Origin: Listeria monocytogenes
GTDB taxonomy: Bacteria; Bacillota; Bacilli; Lactobacillales; Listeriaceae
DNA length: 64,000 nucleotides
Direction: 5' to 3'
Assembly: GCF_041765605.1 (NCBI RefSeq)
Contig: NZ_CP168900.1
Coordinates: 1,194,001-1,258,000 of the forward strand
The first letter of the stretch is position 1. Every line of letters begins with the position of its first letter. The notes beneath the pieces are model-generated. The model was given only the letters and a program-made list of their open reading frames with translations, did not search any database and was not told where the DNA came from. This document shows, one piece after another, positions 19,469-29,511 of the stretch. The translations under genes were made by a program, and so were the position numbers.

Positions 19469-21181
19469 ATGGCTACTAATAAAAAAGAGATTATTCGTTT
19501 ACTCGAAGAAATTGCCATTTATATGGAATTAAAAGGAGAAAATAGCTTTAAAATATCTGCTTTCCGCAAAGCTGCGCAAGCAATTGAATTAGATAGTAGA
19601 AGTCTTTCCGAAATAGAGGATTTCACGAAGATTAGTGGTATTGGAAAAACAACGGGTGAAATTATTCAACGTTATTTAGATAGCGGGGAATGTCCTGAAC
19701 TGGAGGAACTAAAAAAAGAAGTCCCAGCAGGTCTCGTTCCACTTTTAGATGTGCCTGGGCTTGGTGGTAAGAAATTATCGCGCCTTTATCATGAGCTTGG
19801 TGTGGTGGATAAAGACACACTACTCCAAGAAGCAGAAAATGGTCATATCGAAGCATTGAAAGGTTTTGGTAAAAAGTCTGCTGAAAAAATGGCAGAAGCA
19901 GTGCGCGAAATGGGTGAGCGTCCTGATAGATATCCGTTAAATGATGTCTTACCAATTATTCAAAAAGTAGAAGCTTATCTTGCGGATATTGCTCCAATCG
20001 AAACTTTTGCTCAAGCTGGAAGTCTACGTAGATTGCGAGAAACGGTGAAAGATTTAGATTATGTTATTGCGACGGAAAAACCAGAAGAAGTACAAAAAGC
20101 ATTACTGGCATTTCCATTAATTACGGATGTTATTGGAGCTGGTGAAACAAAAGTATCGGCTGTGTTAGAAGATAATATCACCATTTCCGTGGATTTCCGC
20201 TTAGTAGAAAAGAAAGCTTTCGCAACGACGCTACACCATTTTACGGGTTCTAAAGATCACAATATCAAAATGCGCCAATTAGCTAAACAATCCAATGAAA
20301 AAATAAGTGAGTATGGAGTCGAGCAAGAAGATGGAAGTGTTCGTCACTTTGAATCGGAAAAAGCATTTTTCGAGCATTTTAAAATTCCGTTTCTCCCACC
20401 TGAAGTTCGCCGAGATGGTACAGAAATTGAGCGCGTGACGAAAGATACAAAATTCCTTGAATTAAGCGATATTCGCGGGGACTTGCACATGCATACAACT
20501 TGGTCGGACGGAGCTTACGCGATTCCAGAAATGATTGAAGCATGTATCGCAAAAGGATATGAATACATGGTTATTACAGATCACGGGAAATTTTTGCGAG
20601 TAGCTAATGGTCTGGATGAAAAAAGATTATTGGAGCAGCAAGCAGAAATTAAAAAAATAGCAGCTAATTATCCGGAAATTGATGTTTATTCCGGCGTTGA
20701 AATGGATATTCTAGCAGATGGGTCGCTTGATTTTGATGATGAGACTTTGAAACAGTTGGATTTTGTTATCGCATCCATCCATTCCAGTTTCCAACAATCA
20801 GAAGAAGAAATTATGAAGCGATTAAAAACGGCCTGCGAAAATCCATATGTTCGTTTGATTGCGCATCCGACAGGTAGAATTGTCGTGAAAAGAAAGCCAT
20901 ATCATGTTAATATGAAAGAACTAATCCAGTTAGCGAAAAATACAGGAACTGCCCTAGAATTAAATGCCAATCCGCAACGTCTTGATTTAAACCGTGAGCA
21001 TTTAGAAATGGCACATGCTGCCGGGGTACCGATTGCGATTAACACAGATGCGCACGACACGAAACACCTTGATTTCATGTCTATTGGCGTTCGAGCTGCC
21101 ACAAAAGCTTGGCTCGACAAATCGGCCATTTTGAATACGAAAACAGCAGCTGAATTCAAACAATTTATACAGAATAAATAA
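19469..21181 (+). CDS. polX: DNA polymerase X with PHP domain
   Basis: This is a 570-residue family X repair polymerase that fills short gaps and carries a 3'-5' exonuclease/AP-endonuclease PHP domain. N-terminal helix-hairpin-helix motifs (ISGIGKTTGE, VPGLGGKK, LKGFGKKS) precede the nucleotidyltransferase core (KDLDYVIAT and ISVDFRLV carry the acidic residues). The PHP domain starts near residue 335 with RGDLHMHTTWSDG and contains VITDHG, GVEMDI and NTDAHD metal-site segments. The protein is complete and of normal length. GGGAGG precedes the ATG. Confidence 0.95.
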   Translation: MATNKKEIIRLLEEIAIYMELKGENSFKISAFRKAAQAIELDSRSLSEIEDFTKISGIGKTTGEIIQRYLDSGECPELEELKKEVPAGLVPLLDVPGLGGKKLSRLYHELGVVDKDTLLQEAENGHIEALKGFGKKSAEKMAEAVREMGERPDRYPLNDVLPIIQKVEAYLADIAPIETFAQAGSLRRLRETVKDLDYVIATEKPEEVQKALLAFPLITDVIGAGETKVSAVLEDNITISVDFRLVEKKAFATTLHHFTGSKDHNIKMRQLAKQSNEKISEYGVEQEDGSVRHFESEKAFFEHFKIPFLPPEVRRDGTEIERVTKDTKFLELSDIRGDLHMHTTWSDGAYAIPEMIEACIAKGYEYMVITDHGKFLRVANGLDEKRLLEQQAEIKKIAANYPEIDVYSGVEMDILADGSLDFDDETLKQLDFVIASIHSSFQQSEEEIMKRLKTACENPYVRLIAHPTGRIVVKRKPYHVNMKELIQLAKNTGTALELNANPQRLDLNREHLEMAHAAGVPIAINTDAHDTKHLDFMSIGVRAATKAWLDKSAILNTKTAAEFKQFIQNK

Positions 21182-21203
21182 CTTTTAAAAAGAAGGATGA
21201 CTA

Positions 21204-23561
21204 ATGGAAAAAAAAGTAGAAGCCATTTTAGAATTTGATAAAATAAAAAAACAACTCACCGAATTTGCTTCTTCGTCACTAGGGGAGCAAGCGATTTTGG
21301 AACTCGCGCCAGCAACTGATTTTCAAGTAGTTCAAAAAACGCAACTTGAAACAGAAGAAGGGGCTAAAATTATTCGTTTACGGGGAAGTGCGCCAATTAC
21401 TGGTCTAACAGATGTTTTTGCACATTTGAAACGGCTAGAGATTGGTGGCGATTTAAACGGCCTTGAAATCTATCAAATTGGTAGTAACTTGCGTGTGAGC
21501 CGTCAAATGAAGAATTTTATGAACGATTTACTGGAAATAGGTGTAGAAATACCATTACTTGGCGCGCTTTCCGATGAACTTTTAGTACTAAAAGAAGTAG
21601 AAGAAGATATTGCGATTTCAGTAGATGAAAGCGGGAAAGTGTTAGATACTGCGAGTGAAGCACTTAGCACGATTCGCCGAACACTCCGCCGCACCGAAGA
21701 CCGCGTACGTGAAAAACTAGAATCTTATTTGCGCGATCGTAACGCCTCTAAAATGCTAAGCGATGCGGTTATTACAATTCGAAATGATCGTTATGTTATC
21801 CCAGTGAAGCAAGAATATAAAGGTCATTATGGCGGTATTGTTCATGACCAGTCCGCTTCCGGTCAAACGCTTTTCATTGAGCCACAAAGTGTAGTGGATT
21901 TAAACAACGAACGAAAAGCACTTCAAGCAAAGGAAAAACAAGAAATAGAGCGCATTCTTGCTGAAATTTCTGCTTCACTAGCTGCTTGGATTAATGAAAT
22001 TCATCATAATACTTTCATCCTAGGGCGCTTTGATTTTATTTTCGCTAAAGCACGTTTCGGAAAAGCGATGAAAGCTGTAACGCCGCATTTGAGTGATGCT
22101 GGTGTCGTCCATTTAATTGCCGCACGCCATCCGCTTTTAGACGCTGCGAAAGTTGTAGCGAACGATATTTATTTAGGCGAAGATTTCACTACCATCGTTA
22201 TCACTGGTCCAAATACAGGTGGTAAAACAATTACTTTGAAAACATTGGGATTACTAACACTCATGGCACAATCTGGACTTCAAATCCCAGCGCAAGAAGA
22301 TTCTACTATCGCTGTTTTTGAGCATGTATTTGCCGATATTGGTGACGAACAATCCATCGAACAAAGTTTAAGTACGTTCTCGTCTCACATGACGAATATT
22401 GTTTCCATTTTGGAAAATGTTAATCAGAAATCGCTTATTTTGTACGATGAACTCGGAGCGGGAACAGACCCACAAGAAGGTGCGGCTTTAGCAATCGCCA
22501 TTCTTGATGCAAGCCATGCAAAAGGCGCAAGTGTTGTTGCAACGACCCATTATCCGGAACTAAAAGCATATGGGTATAATCGCGTTCATGCAACCAATGC
22601 TTCTGTTGAGTTCAATGTCGAAACACTTAGCCCAACGTATAAATTATTAATCGGTGTACCAGGTCGAAGTAACGCTTTTGATATTTCACGCCGCTTAGGA
22701 CTAAGCGAAAATATTATCACCGAAGCAAGAAGCCTTGTCGATACCGAAAGTGCCGATTTAAATGATATGATTTCCAGCCTAGAAGAGAAACGGAACTTAG
22801 CGGAAACCGAGTATGAGGAAGCACGTGAATTAGCTCGCGGGGCCGATAGCCTTTTAAAAGATTTACAAAAAGAAATCAGCAATTACTATCAACAAAAAGA
22901 TAAATTAATCGAACAAGCGAGTGAAAAAGCAGCAACTATTGTGGAAAAAGCCGAAGCCGAGGCAGAAGAAATCATCCACGAATTGCGCACCATGCAATTA
23001 AATGGAGCAGCAGGCATCAAAGAACACGAACTTATCGATGCCAAAACAAGACTTGGGAATGCTAAACCAAAAACAATCAACAAAACCATTCCACAAGCGC
23101 CAAAACAAAAGCCACACGTATTCCAAGAAGGAGACAATGTTCGCGTCCTCTCACTTGGCCAAAAAGGCACACTTTTAAACAAAATTAGCGATAAAGAATG
23201 GAACGTCCAAATCGGCATCATCAAAATGAAAATCAAAACTGCCGACTTAGAATACATTCAACCAGAAAAACCAAAAAAACAACGTATCATTACATCCGTT
23301 CATAGTAGTGGTTCTCCAGCTAAAAGCGAACTCGATTTACGAGGCGAACGATATGAAGACGCGCTACAAAAAGTCGACAAATATCTGGATGAAGCACTGC
23401 TCGCAGGGTATCCACAAGTAGCTATTATTCATGGTAAAGGAACGGGCGCTCTGAGAACCGGGGTCACAGAATATCTGAAAAACCATCGCATGGTCAAATC
23501 AATCCGTTTCGGCGCAGCAGCAGAAGGCGGAAACGGCGTAACGATTGTTGAGTTTAAGTAA
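21204..23561 (+). CDS. mutS2: MutS2 endonuclease/ribosome-rescue ATPase
   Basis: This 785-residue MutS-family ATPase lacks the mismatch-recognition domain. Walker A is TGPNTGGKTITL, Walker B lies in LILYDELGAGTDPQEG, and a long clamp coiled coil follows. At the C-terminus there is a KOW-like segment (~640-690) and an Smr nuclease domain (~710-785) with LDLRGER and IIHGKGTGALR. MutS2 limits homologous recombination, and in Bacillus it splits collided ribosomes. It lies 22 bases after polX, probably in the same transcript. Confidence 0.95.
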   Translation: MEKKVEAILEFDKIKKQLTEFASSSLGEQAILELAPATDFQVVQKTQLETEEGAKIIRLRGSAPITGLTDVFAHLKRLEIGGDLNGLEIYQIGSNLRVSRQMKNFMNDLLEIGVEIPLLGALSDELLVLKEVEEDIAISVDESGKVLDTASEALSTIRRTLRRTEDRVREKLESYLRDRNASKMLSDAVITIRNDRYVIPVKQEYKGHYGGIVHDQSASGQTLFIEPQSVVDLNNERKALQAKEKQEIERILAEISASLAAWINEIHHNTFILGRFDFIFAKARFGKAMKAVTPHLSDAGVVHLIAARHPLLDAAKVVANDIYLGEDFTTIVITGPNTGGKTITLKTLGLLTLMAQSGLQIPAQEDSTIAVFEHVFADIGDEQSIEQSLSTFSSHMTNIVSILENVNQKSLILYDELGAGTDPQEGAALAIAILDASHAKGASVVATTHYPELKAYGYNRVHATNASVEFNVETLSPTYKLLIGVPGRSNAFDISRRLGLSENIITEARSLVDTESADLNDMISSLEEKRNLAETEYEEARELARGADSLLKDLQKEISNYYQQKDKLIEQASEKAATIVEKAEAEAEEIIHELRTMQLNGAAGIKEHELIDAKTRLGNAKPKTINKTIPQAPKQKPHVFQEGDNVRVLSLGQKGTLLNKISDKEWNVQIGIIKMKIKTADLEYIQPEKPKKQRIITSVHSSGSPAKSELDLRGERYEDALQKVDKYLDEALLAGYPQVAIIHGKGTGALRTGVTEYLKNHRMVKSIRFGAAAEGGNGVTIVEFK

Positions 23562-23599
23562 ACAACTGAGCAAAAATATAGCTCCAAATAGGGTGTAAA

Positions 23600-23608
23600 T
23601 GCTATACT
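23600..23608 (+). promoter_or_regulatory. Extended -10 promoter of trxA
   Basis: TGCTATACT is a TGn-extended -10 element 35 bases before the trxA start. No clear -35 is seen, which is usual for this promoter type. Confidence 0.55.
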
Positions 23609-23642
23609 GTGTGTACGAAAGTCATAAGGAGTGAATTAAATC

Positions 23643-23954
23643 ATGGTAAAAGAAATTACAGATGCAACATTCGAGAAAGAAACTAGCGAAGGCTTAGTAT
23701 TAACAGATTTCTGGGCAACATGGTGTGGTCCTTGCCGCATGGTGGCTCCAGTTTTAGAAGAAATACAAGAAGAACGCGGCGAAGCACTTAAAATCGTCAA
23801 AATGGACGTAGATGAAAACCCAGAAACACCAGGAAGCTTTGGTGTAATGAGTATTCCAACACTTCTTATCAAAAAAGACGGCGAAGTAGTAGAAACAATT
23901 ATCGGCTACCGTCCAAAAGAAGAACTGGATGAAGTCATCAACAAATACGTTTAA
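23643..23954 (+). CDS. trxA: Thioredoxin
   Basis: This is a cytosolic disulfide reductase of 103 residues. The WCGPC active site is at residues 27-31, the buried Asp and the cis-Pro segment (SIPTLLI) are in place, and the fold is complete. It reduces ribonucleotide reductase and oxidised proteins using electrons from thioredoxin reductase. It has its own promoter and terminator, as expected for an essential stress-regulated gene. Confidence 0.96.
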   Translation: MVKEITDATFEKETSEGLVLTDFWATWCGPCRMVAPVLEEIQEERGEALKIVKMDVDENPETPGSFGVMSIPTLLIKKDGEVVETIIGYRPKEELDEVINKYV

Positions 23955-23969
23955 AATTATGCTAAAATG

Positions 23970-24004
23970 AAAGAAGCTTAGAACAAACATTCTAAGCTTC
24001 TTTT
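23970..24004 (+). terminator. Intrinsic terminator after trxA
   Basis: AAGAAGCTTAGAA pairs perfectly with TTCTAAGCTTCTT around a six-base loop, then T residues. Confidence 0.9.
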
Positions 24005-24029
24005 TAAATGTGTAACTGGAGTTGATAAA

Positions 24030-25841
24030 ATGTCTTCTGAACATATCCAAAATAAACTAGCGCTTCTGCCGGACCAACCTGGTTGTTATTTGATGAAAGA
24101 TAGACAAGGAACAATAATTTACGTTGGGAAAGCAAAAATTTTAAAAAATCGTGTTCGATCCTATTTTTCAGGAACACACGATAGTAAAACGCAACGCTTA
24201 GTTCAAGAAATTGTGGACTTTGAATATATCGTAACATCATCCAACGTAGAAGCCTTACTACTAGAAATTAATTTAATTAAAAAACATGATCCACGTTTTA
24301 ATATTCGCCTAAAAGATGATAAAACTTATCCGTTTATTAAAATCACGAACGAACGACATCCACGACTGATTATTACCCGCCAAGTAAAGAAAGATAAAGG
24401 GAAATATTTCGGCCCATATCCAAATGTGTATGCTGCAAATGAAGTGAAGCGCATCTTAGACCGACTGTACCCACTTCGTAAATGCAGTACGCTACCAAAT
24501 AAAGTGTGTTTGTACTATCACCTCGGACAATGCCTTGCCCCGTGTGTATTTGACGTGGAAGCAAGTAAGTATAAAGAAATGCAAGACGAAATTGTGGCAT
24601 TCTTAAACGGTGGCTATAAAACCGTCAAAAATGATTTAATGAAAAAAATGCAAGAAGCCGCAGAAAATATGGAATTCGAAAAAGCTGGTGAGTTCCGCGA
24701 CCAAATTAACGCAATCGAAACAACGATGGAAAAACAAAAAATGACGATGAATGATTTCGTTGACCGCGATGTCTTCGGTTACGCGATTGATAAAGGCTGG
24801 ATGTGCGTCCAAGTATTCTTCATTCGCCAAGGGAAACTGATTGAGCGCGACGTTTCCCAATTTCCATTTTATAATGATGCGGACGAAGATTTTCTCACTT
24901 TTATTGGTCAATTTTATCAAAAAGCCAACCATATTCCGCCCAAAGAAATATATCTACCAGATGATGTCGATAGCGAAGCCGTTCAAGCCGTTGTTCCTGA
25001 CACAAAAATTATCGTCCCACAACGCGGCAACAAAAAAGATCTCGTAAAACTTGCTTATAAAAATGCCAAAATCTCGCTAAACGAAAAATTCATGTTACTT
25101 GAGCGCAATGAAGAACGCACAGTCGGGGCAGTAGAACGACTTGGAGAAGCAATGGGAATCCCAACACCGTCACGCGTCGAAGCCTTTGATAACTCGAATA
25201 TTCATGGTACAGACCCAGTTTCCGCAATGGTGACATTCCTTGACGGCAAACCAAGTAAAAACGATTACCGCAAATACAAAATCAAAACCGTAGAAGGCCC
25301 AGATGATTACGCGACGATGCGTGAAGTTATCCGTCGACGTTACTGGCGAGTGCTTAAAGAAGGGCTACCAATGCCTGATTTAATCTTAATTGATGGTGGT
25401 AAAGGGCAAATTGATAGTGCCAAAGATGTCCTAACGAATGAGCTAGGCTTAGACATTCCTGTAGCCGGACTTGCAAAAGACGACAAGCACCGAACGAGTC
25501 AACTATTATTCGGCGATCCACTTGAAATCGTCCCACTCGAACGAAACAGCCAAGAATTCTACCTATTACAACGCATGCAAGATGAAGTCCACCGTTTCGC
25601 TATCACATTCCACCGCCAACTACGCAGCAAAACAGGCTTCCAATCCATTCTTGACGGCATCCCAGGCGTAGGCCCAGGTCGCAAGAAAAAATTGCTTAAA
25701 CACTTCGGCTCGATGAAAAAATTAAAAGAAGCATCAGTGGAAGAAATAAAAGAAGCCGGTGTCCCGTTAAATGTAGCTGAAGAAGTGCACAAACACATTA
25801 CCGCATTTAATGAAAAAGCAAAAAATACCGAGCAAAAATGA
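24030..25841 (+). CDS. uvrC: Excinuclease ABC subunit C
   Basis: This is the dual-incision nuclease of nucleotide-excision repair, 603 residues. The GIY-YIG domain (~12-95; [18 protein letters not shown]) makes the 3' cut. The UVR motif (~200-235; [17 protein letters not shown]) binds UvrB. The RNase H-like domain (~370-540; [29 protein letters not shown]) makes the 5' cut, and tandem helix-hairpin-helix motifs close the protein ([14 protein letters not shown]). All are intact. Confidence 0.96.
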   Translation: MSSEHIQNKLALLPDQPGCYLMKDRQGTIIYVGKAKILKNRVRSYFSGTHDSKTQRLVQEIVDFEYIVTSSNVEALLLEINLIKKHDPRFNIRLKDDKTYPFIKITNERHPRLIITRQVKKDKGKYFGPYPNVYAANEVKRILDRLYPLRKCSTLPNKVCLYYHLGQCLAPCVFDVEASKYKEMQDEIVAFLNGGYKTVKNDLMKKMQEAAENMEFEKAGEFRDQINAIETTMEKQKMTMNDFVDRDVFGYAIDKGWMCVQVFFIRQGKLIERDVSQFPFYNDADEDFLTFIGQFYQKANHIPPKEIYLPDDVDSEAVQAVVPDTKIIVPQRGNKKDLVKLAYKNAKISLNEKFMLLERNEERTVGAVERLGEAMGIPTPSRVEAFDNSNIHGTDPVSAMVTFLDGKPSKNDYRKYKIKTVEGPDDYATMREVIRRRYWRVLKEGLPMPDLILIDGGKGQIDSAKDVLTNELGLDIPVAGLAKDDKHRTSQLLFGDPLEIVPLERNSQEFYLLQRMQDEVHRFAITFHRQLRSKTGFQSILDGIPGVGPGRKKKLLKHFGSMKKLKEASVEEIKEAGVPLNVAEEVHKHITAFNEKAKNTEQK

Positions 25842-25855
25842 TTTTTCACACAATA

Positions 25856-25894
25856 ATAAAACGCCAATGACTTTGATGTTATTGGCGTTTTATT
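25856..25894 (+). terminator. Intrinsic terminator after uvrC
   Basis: ATAAAACGCCAAT pairs perfectly with ATTGGCGTTTTAT around a 12-base loop. The 140 bases between here and lysC show no other clear element and no lysine (L-box) riboswitch. Confidence 0.85.
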
Positions 25895-26034
25895 GCGCAA
25901 AAAATTATTACTTCTATGAACTAACACGTTAGATAAAATAGCTTTTATATATAATAAACTTCCCTTCAACACATAAATGCGCTAAAATATAAACATTGAT
26001 AAAAAAAGAACTAACAAGGCAGGGGGGAACGAGA

Positions 26035-27249
26035 TTGGGACTAGTCGTATTAAAATTTGGTGGAACGTCTGTGAGCACCGTTGATAAAATCGGGAAAACA
26101 GCGGATCAAGCCATTTATGAGAAAAAGCAAGGAAATAAAGTCATCGTCGTCGTTTCCGCAATGGGGAAATCAACCGACAAATTAGTCGCGATGGCAGAAG
26201 AAATTAGCGAGGCACCAGATAAACGCGAAATGGATATGCTTCTTTCCACTGGAGAACAAATTACGATTGCGCTACTTGCGATGACATTAAAAGAAAAAGG
26301 GCACGATGCTATTTCCTATACTGGATGGCAGGCGGGAATTGAAACAGAAGCCGTACATAGTAATGCGAGAATTGCCGATATTGATAGTGCGCGAATAGAA
26401 GAAGCGCTAGACGCAGGACAAATCGTTGTTGTTGCAGGGTTCCAAGGTTTCACAACAGACGGCGAAATTACGACATTAGGTCGAGGTGGATCAGACACAA
26501 CCGCCGTTGCCATTGCCTCTGCTTTAAACGCAGAAAAATGCGCGATTTGCACGGATGTAGTTGGCGTATTTACAACAGATCCACGTTATGTCAAAAAAGC
26601 CCAAAAGTTAGAACAAATCACCTATGATGAAATGCTAGAATTAGCCAATCTCGGCGCCGGTGTCTTACATCCGCGCTCCGTTGAATATGCAAAAAATTTC
26701 CGAATTCCGCTTGAAGTTAGAGCGAGCCACGAACAAGTAGCAGGAACAATGATTGAGGAGGATTTAACAATGGAAAACACTAAAGTAGTCCGTGGAATTG
26801 CTTTTGAAGACCAAATCACCCGTGTCACTATCCACTGGAAACAAAAAGAAGCGATGCGTGTGTCTAAAGTCTTTACGAAATTAGCCGAAAATAATATTGA
26901 TGTAGATATTATTATTCAAGGAATCACTGGACTAGGTCACGGTAATCTATCCTTCACTATCAAAACAAGCGCACTGTTAGCCACACTAGCAGTTTTAGAA
27001 GAAAGCAAAGAATTACTTCAAATCGAAAAACTAGAGTCCGAGCAAGAATTAGCGAAAGTATCTATCGTTGGCTCAGGAATGGTAAGTAATCCGGGTGTAG
27101 CCGCGCAAATGTTTGAAGCTTTAACAGAAAACAATATTCCTATCAAAATGATTAGCACATCCGAAATCAAAGTTTCCACAGTTGTACCAGCACGTAAAAT
27201 GGTCGAAGCAGCCCAAGTATTACATGACCAATTTGAACTCGATAAATAA
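26035..27249 (+). CDS. lysC: Aspartokinase II, alpha subunit
   Basis: This enzyme phosphorylates aspartate in the first step of lysine, threonine, methionine and diaminopimelate synthesis. The kinase domain opens with VVLKFGGTSVS (substrate/ATP site) and carries FTTDPRYV-type nucleotide contacts; two ACT domains follow (~265-404) for feedback control. I chose TTG 26035, giving MGLVVLKFGG, because AGGGGGGAACGAGA lies just upstream; the ATG-less extension upstream is not conserved. The total is 404 residues. An internal start for a beta subunit is annotated separately. No L-box was found in the leader. Confidence 0.92.
   Translation: MGLVVLKFGGTSVSTVDKIGKTADQAIYEKKQGNKVIVVVSAMGKSTDKLVAMAEEISEAPDKREMDMLLSTGEQITIALLAMTLKEKGHDAISYTGWQAGIETEAVHSNARIADIDSARIEEALDAGQIVVVAGFQGFTTDGEITTLGRGGSDTTAVAIASALNAEKCAICTDVVGVFTTDPRYVKKAQKLEQITYDEMLELANLGAGVLHPRSVEYAKNFRIPLEVRASHEQVAGTMIEEDLTMENTKVVRGIAFEDQITRVTIHWKQKEAMRVSKVFTKLAENNIDVDIIIQGITGLGHGNLSFTIKTSALLATLAVLEESKELLQIEKLESEQELAKVSIVGSGMVSNPGVAAQMFEALTENNIPIKMISTSEIKVSTVVPARKMVEAAQVLHDQFELDK
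26770..27249 (+). CDS. Aspartokinase II beta subunit from an internal start in lysC
   Basis: Inside lysC and in the same frame, GAGGAGG is followed eight bases later by ATG 26770, giving a 159-residue protein beginning MENTKVVRGIAFEDQ that contains both ACT domains. Bacillus subtilis aspartokinase II is known to be made as alpha and beta subunits from exactly this kind of in-frame internal start, and the flanking residues match what I remember of its beta subunit. The product would be the regulatory partner of the full-length alpha subunit. Confidence 0.75.
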   Translation: MENTKVVRGIAFEDQITRVTIHWKQKEAMRVSKVFTKLAENNIDVDIIIQGITGLGHGNLSFTIKTSALLATLAVLEESKELLQIEKLESEQELAKVSIVGSGMVSNPGVAAQMFEALTENNIPIKMISTSEIKVSTVVPARKMVEAAQVLHDQFELDK

Positions 27250-27251
27250 AA

Positions 27252-27303
27252 ATAGGCTTGCCGCAACAAAGTGAATCTTCCCTTTGTTGCGACAAGCTTA
27301 TTA
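27252..27303. terminator. Bidirectional terminator between lysC and yslB
   Basis: ATAGGCTTG-CGCAACAAAG and CTTTGTTGCG-CAAGCTTAT form a long stem with one bulge between convergent genes. Confidence 0.85.
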
Positions 27304-27306
27304 TTT

Positions 27307-27765
27307 TTAGTAACGCTCTTCGTTATCAATCGTTTCTTTACGATCCCATTTAACAATAATCGTTACTTGTTTTTTACGTTTATCAATTTCATCATAGCTC
27401 TCCGTATACAGTTTTTTCTGTGACTGCATTTGTTCCGCAATAAAACCAGCTTCTAGTTTAAACGTAGGTTCTTCTTGTGTACGGAAACGAGCAGCTACCA
27501 TTTCACCTTCTAAAAGTAAACGCATTTCATCTTTCTTTTCTTTCAAAATGCTAAAACTACCCCAAGAGGCTTCCTCAAAAAATTCAGCTACTTCTTCTAG
27601 AGACGCTAGTGGAAATTTGCGCGCCAAGTCTTTTCCTGCCCAGTACATAATGTGAGGTGCTTCATCTCCAAGTAGTTCAGGAATTAAATAATCTCGTAGT
27701 AAATCTAAACCAAAACTTGGAACGAGAGCTTTTTCCTCGTTTTTATTCTGTTCATTTTCTGTCAT
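27307..27765 (-). CDS. DUF2507 family protein, YslB-like
   Basis: This is a soluble protein of 152 residues of a conserved Firmicute family with no known activity. The MYWAGKDLARKFPL and LEAGFIAEQ segments are the family hallmark, and the fold resembles V4R-type ligand-binding domains. ATG 27765 was chosen because a GTGGGG site lies just upstream and the longer frame adds an unlikely hydrophobic leader. The lysC-yslB adjacency is conserved with Bacillus, here in convergent orientation. Confidence 0.82.
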   Translation of the reverse strand: MTENEQNKNEEKALVPSFGLDLLRDYLIPELLGDEAPHIMYWAGKDLARKFPLASLEEVAEFFEEASWGSFSILKEKKDEMRLLLEGEMVAARFRTQEEPTFKLEAGFIAEQMQSQKKLYTESYDEIDKRKKQVTIIVKWDRKETIDNEERY

Positions 27766-27948
27766 TTCGGATACCCCACTTTCATACACCATTATAACCA
27801 AAATCACCCTAAAATGGAAAGCACAATAAATAAATTTCCATAAAAAACCTTTTTTCTCAAAAAAGACTTGCGAAAAAACCGAAAAAATAAGAAAATGGAA
27901 GGTATAGATAAAAAAATTGGAAATTAATAAAGAAATTGAGGCGAGACT

Positions 27949-28749
27949 GTGAAACAAGCTATTGGCTTTATTGATTCGGGAGTAGGCGGTTTGACAGTAG
28001 TGCGAGAAGTGCTAAAACAGCTACCCCATGAACAAGTATATTATTTAGGTGATACCGCACGTTGCCCTTATGGACCACGCGACAAAGAAGAAGTAGCTAA
28101 GTTTACTTGGGAAATGACTAATTTTCTCGTAGACCGTGGCATCAAAATGCTCGTTATTGCATGTAATACAGCAACAGCAGCAGCATTATATGATATTCGT
28201 GAAAAATTGGATATTCCAGTAATTGGTGTTATCCAACCAGGTTCAAGAGCAGCACTCAAGGCAACAAGAAACAACAAAATTGGCGTATTAGGCACACTTG
28301 GAACAGTAGAAAGTATGGCTTATCCAACCGCGCTCAAAGGACTTAACCGCCGAGTAGAAGTAGATTCGCTCGCGTGTCCCAAATTTGTATCTGTCGTAGA
28401 ATCAGGGGAATACAAAAGCGCCATTGCTAAAAAAGTAGTAGCCGAATCTCTCTTACCACTGAAAAGTACCAAGATTGATACGGTGATTTTGGGTTGTACA
28501 CATTATCCACTTTTAAAACCAATTATTGAGAATTTTATGGGAGACGGCGTTGCTGTTATTAACTCCGGAGAAGAAACTGCTAGTGAAGTTAGCGCGTTAC
28601 TGGATTACCATAATTTATTAGATTCTACAGACGAAGAAATTGAGCACCGCTTTTTCACTACGGGCTCGACACAAATTTTTAAAGATATTGCAAAAGACTG
28701 GTTAAATATGCCAGATATGACTGTAGAACATATTAAATTAGGAAAATAA
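27949..28749 (+). CDS. racE: Glutamate racemase
   Basis: This enzyme makes D-glutamate for peptidoglycan without a cofactor. The two catalytic cysteines are visible: Cys72 in ACNTATAAA and Cys183 in [19 protein letters not shown] at the N-terminus binds the substrate carboxylate. The length of 266 residues is normal. It starts with GTG 27949 after GAGGCGAGA. It heads an operon with rph, rdgB and ysnB (gaps of 3-36 bases), the same order as Bacillus racE-gerM-rph-ysnA-ysnB minus gerM. Confidence 0.95.
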   Translation: MKQAIGFIDSGVGGLTVVREVLKQLPHEQVYYLGDTARCPYGPRDKEEVAKFTWEMTNFLVDRGIKMLVIACNTATAAALYDIREKLDIPVIGVIQPGSRAALKATRNNKIGVLGTLGTVESMAYPTALKGLNRRVEVDSLACPKFVSVVESGEYKSAIAKKVVAESLLPLKSTKIDTVILGCTHYPLLKPIIENFMGDGVAVINSGEETASEVSALLDYHNLLDSTDEEIEHRFFTTGSTQIFKDIAKDWLNMPDMTVEHIKLGK

Positions 28750-28761
28750 GAGGTGCCAATA

Positions 28762-29508
28762 ATGAGAGTTGATGGAAGAGAAAGTAATGCATTACGAAAT
28801 ATTGAAGTAACACCAGATTATTTAATGCATCCAGAAGGTTCTGTGCTAATTGCATCAGGAAATACAAAAGTTATCTGTTCTGCAAGTGTAGAAACAAAAG
28901 TGCCACCATTTATGCGAGGAGAAGGCCGCGGCTGGATTTCTGCAGAATACTCGATGTTACCACGAGCAACAAACACCCGAAATATCCGTGAATCTTCAAA
29001 AGGTAAAGTTACTGGCAGAACAATGGAAATTCAGCGTTTAATCGGACGTGCGCTCCGTGCTGTTGTTGATTTAGATGCCCTTGGTGAAAGAACGATTTGG
29101 CTCGATTGCGACGTTATCCAAGCAGATGGAGGTACTCGTACAGCTTCTATTACTGGCGCATTCATCGCCATGGTTATGGCAATTGCCAAACTAGACGAAG
29201 CAGTACCATTTGCTAAATTCCCAGTCAAAGATTTCCTAGCAGCAACAAGCGTAGGCGTTTTAGAAGAAGGCGGCACCGTACTTGACCTTAACTACGTAGA
29301 AGACAGTGCAGCGCAAGTTGACATGAATATTATCATGACTGGTAGCGGCGCTTTTGTAGAACTTCAAGGAACTGGCGAAGAAGCTACATTCTCGGAAACA
29401 GAACTGGCTGAACTAATTGCCCTAGGTAAAAAAGGAATTAGCGAACTAATCGAAATCCAAAAAGAAACACTCGGAGACAAAGTCACAGCGCGGATTAAAG
29501 GAGAATAA
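28762..29508 (+). CDS. rph: Ribonuclease PH
   Basis: This phosphorolytic 3'-5' exoribonuclease trims tRNA 3' ends. The 248-residue protein has the RNase PH core: [12 protein letters not shown] at the start, [18 protein letters not shown], the phosphate-binding [11 protein letters not shown] stretch and [16 protein letters not shown] 28762 was chosen over GTG 28753 because AAGAGGTG overlaps the latter. It is translated three bases before rdgB begins. Confidence 0.95.
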   Translation: MRVDGRESNALRNIEVTPDYLMHPEGSVLIASGNTKVICSASVETKVPPFMRGEGRGWISAEYSMLPRATNTRNIRESSKGKVTGRTMEIQRLIGRALRAVVDLDALGERTIWLDCDVIQADGGTRTASITGAFIAMVMAIAKLDEAVPFAKFPVKDFLAATSVGVLEEGGTVLDLNYVEDSAAQVDMNIIMTGSGAFVELQGTGEEATFSETELAELIALGKKGISELIEIQKETLGDKVTARIKGE

Positions 29509-29511
29509 GAA

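Noticed and set aside
25895-26034. Lysine riboswitch before lysC
   Set aside because: The leader is only 140 bases and shows none of the conserved L-box segments.
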